Shown here in pieces: positions 55,534-60,000 of a DNA stretch of 60,000 nucleotides. The notes beneath the pieces were generated by a model. It was not told the origin of the DNA and made no database searches. It saw only the letters and a program-made list of their open reading frames with translations. This stretch comes from Owenia fusiformis (lineage: Eukaryota > Annelida > Polychaeta > Sabellida > Oweniidae): positions 21,875,564 to 21,935,563 of the forward strand of contig CAIIXF020000007.1 in the NCBI GenBank assembly GCA_903813345.2. The letters run 5' to 3'. The position numbers were made by a program, and so were the translations under genes. Within the stretch, counting starts at the first letter, position 1. Every line of letters starts with the position of its first letter.

Positions 55534-58230
55534 TCAACCAAAGTATTTCATGTAATCATGATACATTTCATCAACGTCGTTTTGAGTAATACCAAAGTTT
55601 TCTAAAGAATGCGGATATGTGGCTTTCCAATTCTTTGAACAATCATCCAGATAAACACCTACTTTCTCTTTAGTTTCATCAATTAGGTCCATTTCAAAAT
55701 GAGAATATATTTTACTCATTGTTTCAACTGGATCAGCCAGAAGACTCTCATATTTGACATCGTAGAATACTGATCGTTCCCCTGGCTTCAACTGGGCATC
55801 GTATATTTTCCTATACTCCAGAAACTTCCTCATGCCGAATTTACTGTACCTCATTGCCAGTTTGCCAATCTTTACACGATCGATGTCCTTTTCATCATAT
55901 ATCAATGTAGCAACAATGTAAGATATTGAACATATGGAAGCTAAGTTCGCAGCTGCATCTCTGACCAAATGCACAATTCTTGCATCGGGGAAAACCTCCA
56001 AGAGAGTTGGGAGGAATCTCAAATGATATGAATCTTTTCTTATATATGACATGTCATCATTTCCTGGAATGTAAAACAAAAAACACTTCACGTTTCAGTG
56101 ATATGGGCTGTTGTGAGATACACAGCCTCGTCCATGATTCGTACCCAAAATGCATTAGTTTGACTTCGCTTCTTAAAAGAGAGCGTCGTCTTCGTAGTTT
56201 ATAACTAGACTCGGTGCGCAGGGTACGATAAGGGACATGAACTCCCAGCGATCGCGAATGATGCATATACATGACGTTGGAGATAAAGCATTAGGGAGTT
56301 TAAGCTTGCAATGTTTTTCATCTAAACGTGAACGGAAAATATTTAAGCGATGCATTTGTATGGGAGATTGGTCATGCGTATAGGTTGGCGTTTCGACTTA
56401 AATCAAGCTTAAACTCCCTCTTAAATTATTAGGACTCGTGTGTCTCTTGTTCTTATGTCCTATTAGAGTCAAATGTCAACTGAATGGGTAATTTCCTATT
56501 AAACGTACCTTGTTTAAAGGCAATGATCTGGAGTTCCTTCTTATAATGCCGGATAATTCTCAATTCCTCCTGTTGTGTCATATTCTCATACCTGTAAGAA
56601 TATATTATAGTTTAAGGCAAAGTCACTAGGATTTAGGTTGAGGCCAGTTCAACATGTACTTCATGTTTCATGATTCTAAGTGCAAAACTGAATTTAGTGA
56701 TTGGTGGTCCCTTGCCTGGATGACATCTATGTTATTACCAAGAAAAGAAAATGGGAAATCAGTTTCTGATGTTATAACTTAATTTTAACAGTCTTGAATT
56801 AACTAACAATGTTTCTACCCTGTAATTGGTTAAAGACGTCGACCATTTGTTAGAACCTCAAAGTAATGTGCGAAAATTCCGAGAGTCCAAAGAAATCAAC
56901 AGTGTCACGATTTAAGAGCAGCCACAATTTACTGGGTTTTTATTGTAATGAAGTAAACCGTACACGTTTTTTTAATTTTGAAAATCTCATTTTTCACTAC
57001 CCTTAAATCGTGACATATATCAAAGAAATTACACAGGTGCGATAGCGAAGTCAAAGGCATAGCGTCTGATAGATACATGTATTCCACTGGTTTAAAGATA
57101 TCAAAAAGAAACTATATACATGTAACTTTGGGAGGTTCTTTTTTGGTCATCATTATATAATTTTCAAAAATGTTGTTTTATAAAATATACCAGTCGATAT
57201 AACTGTCTGAATTTAACATGCTTGTGTTAGCGTCCCTCCACACACCAGTCCGGAAAAATATCCAGAAACATTCTTCAATAGAAAGAGGGGTGAATGCTGG
57301 ATGTACTGCAGTGAATCCAGGTCTCGAGTTCCACAGATCTAAAACAATTAAAAACTTTAATTAAAGAAATAGAATTAAAATATGTTCTGATGCTATATAA
57401 AGTATACATCCATTTGCAAGTTTGTAACCCATGACATTCTAACTTTAACACTCGATTTTCAAACTCGTGTAAATTTTAAGAGTTTTGCATACAATACAAC
57501 TCCTGTATATATGGTATGTGCATTTGTATATTGATGAGTCACAAATCGCAACTGACAAAAGTGAAGTCCGTGTCACAAACGGTAATTACTCAGATGCGAG
57601 TAGTTAGTTACCAGTTTCGCCACCAGGTGGCTGAGTCGGGGGAAATAACATGGCAGAGTATTACAAAATTCCCTTAAACTTGAATATTCATCAGTTTTAG
57701 TGGTTCACTTTTCATATTACCCTTTTGTATCTGATAGTTATACAAATTAAAATATACCCAGTAAAAGAAAACATTATCTGCCCAACACAAGAAAAGATAT
57801 TTCACTTTTTGTGATTTTACAACATGGGCTCTATGGGGAATCCCCCCCACCTAGAAGTCACATTTTCAAAGAAAATTAAATTTTCAAAGTTGATAAGCTC
57901 TTTTCAAAACCACATTTCTAGATGTAATTCTACATGTAGATTCCAAAAATGACATCAGTTTGACTGAATTTTGAATTTTTGATGACGTAAATCAAGATTA
58001 TTTCTACTCGCATCTAGTCTATTGGATATGTAGATGTTGTACTCTGTACCTGCAATTGGTTGGAAATCTTTCATTCTTTCTTCCTTGAAGTCGACTGGAA
58101 ATGGTGATGGGTTTTCAAACTGCCAAACAGGGGGCGAAAGGAACGCAGAATCAAGAGACAAAAGGTGATGCAAAAATGTCGAGCCTGTACGCATGTTACC
58201 AGTTATGAACAACGGACACTTTATAGGAAC
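55534..58230 (-). CDS. PAPS-dependent sulfotransferase, 3' four exons (5' end outside or unseen)
   Basis: Exons: 58050-58230 (acceptor CATTTTAG, donor GCAG|GTACAG), 57191-57338 (acceptor TTGTTTTAG, donor ACTG|GTATAT), 56509-56591 (acceptor TTCTTACAG, donor CAAG|GTACGT) and 55534-56063 (acceptor CATTCCAG, stop TGA). Phases 0/1/2/1 agree, giving 313 residues. Exon 1 holds the P-loop: PIKCPLFITGNMRTGSTFLH, the 5'-phosphosulfate-binding motif ([RK]TGSTxLHxLL). It is followed by WQFENPSPFP, where the family usually has WExxxPxP. Exon 4 holds FPDARIVHLVRDAAANLASI, the 3'-phosphate motif (RDxxxxxxS). The layout matches the Sulfotransfer_3 type, known from bacteria and present in marine invertebrates, and not the cytosolic SULT type. 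Substrate unknown. The family core begins before PIKCPLF, so an upstream exon with the start codon must lie beyond 58230; none is recognisable before the LINE at 59030. Confidence 0.85.
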
Positions 58231-58529
58231 CTAAAATGGACAAAATCGCATAAAAATGTAGCTGACATTTTTGGGAATAAAGAACACCATGTGATCAGGG
58301 TTTTCTGTTCTTATACACTAAAGTTGTAAAAAATCGAAAAGAATAGAAACTGGAATTGTTTGACCAGCAGGGAGGTAAGGTACCGCTTTAAACATGAGTG
58401 TTCGGACATTATAGCATCTATCGAGGATGACAATCAAGGCCAACAGTTAAGATCAACCGAAATGAGGTCAAGGTCACGTCTGGAACTCAATGGACTCAAT
58501 GAACGGACTTTTAAAATGAGAAATCAATT
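58231..58529. other. intron of the sulfotransferase gene, nothing recognised
   Basis: Sequence upstream of the first recognised sulfotransferase exon; no start-bearing exon is visible. Confidence 0.4.
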
Positions 58530-59018
58530 CAATAGTATAGTTTCTATAGCTTTTGAAATCTCGTTAAATCTCGTTTTTCGTGAGGTTTTAAGAGATTTGC
58601 ATAACGATTTACATTTCCTTCTTTTAAATGGCATATTTGAATTCAGTGAAATGTTTTCTCCTGTAATAGCTTTGATTTACACAGTTATGTAATTTGAATA
58701 ATTTTTCATGACATTTAAAAAAATTGGGCCAAATCTCCATTGATGCAATGCTAAACTTCTTTAAAACCTTGGATTATTTGTATGTCAACCAGCATTTGCA
58801 TGTTTAATCACAACATGTACATTACCAGGGTCATCATATGGTATATCATTCAAGTTTTACATTGATTCAACTAACACTTTTTGATAAATCATGAAATTAA
58901 GGCACTATTCCAAAATTTTAACATGTAAGTGAATGCAACTCTAGCCCAAATTAAAAGCTGAATAAAAGATGGCAGCACTATATTTCATTGCTTTTTCTGC
59001 TATTTAGAAACTATCATA
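58530..59018 (+). repeat. 0.5-kb segment shared with 46690-47210
   Basis: See 46690-47210. Here the segment ends with AGAAACTATC at about 59017 and the LINE reading frame opens 12 bases later, so its right edge is close to a LINE 5' junction. Confidence 0.85.
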
Positions 59019-59029
59019 TTACAAGCTAA

Positions 59030-60000
59030 GACCAAAACTCAAAGCATTTTTGGTCACTTGTTAAAAATCGGAGAAGGGGTAAATCAGGACCAATCTGTAT
59101 CAGAGGAAATGATGGGCACGTCTTGACAGACCCTAATGAGATTAGAGAAGACTGGCGCAGATACTTCGCTAAACTAATGTCCTTTAATGAAAATGAACAA
59201 TTTGATAGCGACTTTCGGTCCTACATAGATCAGGAAGTTCGTAACCTTTCAAATATATATACTGACGGTGAATCTGATGCTTTTAAACAAGAAGTAACAG
59301 AGTGTGAGATGACGTCACTGTGTAAGAAGCTATCCAGCAATAAGGCACCAGGATGGGACGAAATTAGTTCCGAGCATATCAAATTTGGAGGAGAAAAGCT
59401 CATCGCCACCTTAACCAAGCTTTTCAACTATATTGTGCGTACAGAATATGTTCCCCAAAGCTTCAAGACTGGCGTCCTGATACCGCTCTTTAAAGGCGGT
59501 GACAAAGATGTCCTTAACAAAGACAATCACAGAGGAATCACGCTGATGTGTACGTACATGAAATTGCTGGAAGGATTAATGGCTAAGAGGGACCAAGAGT
59601 TTCAGGACTTGGGCATTCACCAAATAAAGCATGAGTTACAAGGAGTGAACAGGAAGGGGTGCTCCAGTTTACATACTTCACTTGTAACACGGGAAGCCAT
59701 TGCCTACGGCCTAGATAGGGGCAATGATGTCATCGTTGTGGCATTAGACATTAGAAAAGCCTTCGATGGAATTTATCACAACGGGCTGTTGTACAAGATG
59801 TACCAACAAGGAATAAGAGGCAAACTCTGGGGAATCCTAAGAAATGCATATGATGGATATACCTGTGCTATACGGATTGGCGGCTGTAGTGAGATGTCCG
59901 AGCCCTTCCTTGTCGAACAATCGGTTCATCAAGGAGGAATCTATAGTATGGAATTGTACTCAAAATACACCCATGGTCTGATAACTGAGGTATGTGACAG
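59030..60000 (+). mobile_element. non-LTR retrotransposon (LINE) reverse transcriptase, runs off the window
   Basis: One plus-strand frame is open from a TAA at 59027 to the window edge (more than 320 codons). It starts in the endonuclease-RT linker (HFWSLVKNRRRG, REDWRRYFAKLM). The RT domain follows in order: SNKAPGWDEISSEHIKFGG (RT0/1), VPQSFKTGVLIPLFKGGDKD (RT2, IPxFKxG), HRGITLMCTYMKLLEGLMA (RT2a, RGI), VVALDIRKAFDGIYHNGLLY (motif A with catalytic D in LDIRKAFD), and QSVHQGGIYSMELYSKY (motif B, normally QGxxxSPxLF; here P is absent). The FADD box (motif C) lies beyond 60000. The open frame over this length suggests a young copy, but 5' truncated because no endonuclease is seen. In a sulfotransferase intron if that gene extends upstream. 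Clade not assigned. Confidence 0.88.

Overview
This is eukaryotic, animal nuclear DNA. It is AT-rich by eye, the genes are split by GT-AG introns, coding density is low, and the spaces are filled with LINE relics and short inverted-repeat transposons. The gene content (a neudesin-like cytochrome-b5-fold protein, a family-A peptide-type GPCR, a PAPS sulfotransferase, a secreted Pro/Tyr/Lys-repeat protein with a chitin-binding-like end) fits an invertebrate. A marine spiralian (mollusc, annelid or brachiopod) is my best guess, but nothing here proves the phylum.

Layout. Positions 1-19.2 kb have no gene I can support; they hold LINE pieces (ORF1 relic 1844-2515, EN-RT linker relic 4848-5063), two copies of a repeat with helically spaced GTT/AAC words (4072-4691, 10575-11127) and a 1.35-kb inverted-repeat element (12339-13688). 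19.5-24.6 kb holds a perfect-looking 1435-bp tandem duplication. It leaves a truncated GPCR copy (20518-20949) in front of an intact one (21953-23050). 25-33 kb is foldback and Tc1/mariner-type miniature elements. 33153-36669 is a three-level nest of transposons whose target duplications can be read at each level. 37.2-38.8 kb holds a two-exon gene for a 65-residue secreted peptide (minus). 41.2-43.0 kb holds a two-exon secreted protein with about 20 KYPPPQP-type repeats and a Cys-rich chitin-binding-like end (minus). 43.7-52.9 kb is a complete four-exon neudesin-like gene (minus) ending in KDEL; its introns carry at least five transposon insertions. 53.6-55.5 kb has a LINE 3' relic and a Tc1-like element with a nested insert. 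55.5-58.2 kb has the last four exons of a sulfotransferase (minus). 59.0-60.0 kb is the reverse transcriptase of a LINE that runs off the window.

The four minus-strand genes (37-58 kb) all carry an N-terminal signal peptide or a probable secretory-pathway role, but I see no sign that they act together. They are independent, ordinary animal genes. The most unusual signal is in the mobile DNA. There is a set of long-palindrome elements that start CAC, end GTG and are flanked by 5-bp A/T target duplications (33880-35627, 44226-49374, 49865-50857). There is also a separate repeat family with CGTT/AGTT words every 9-11 bp. All splice sites and gene models were read by eye from the sequence.
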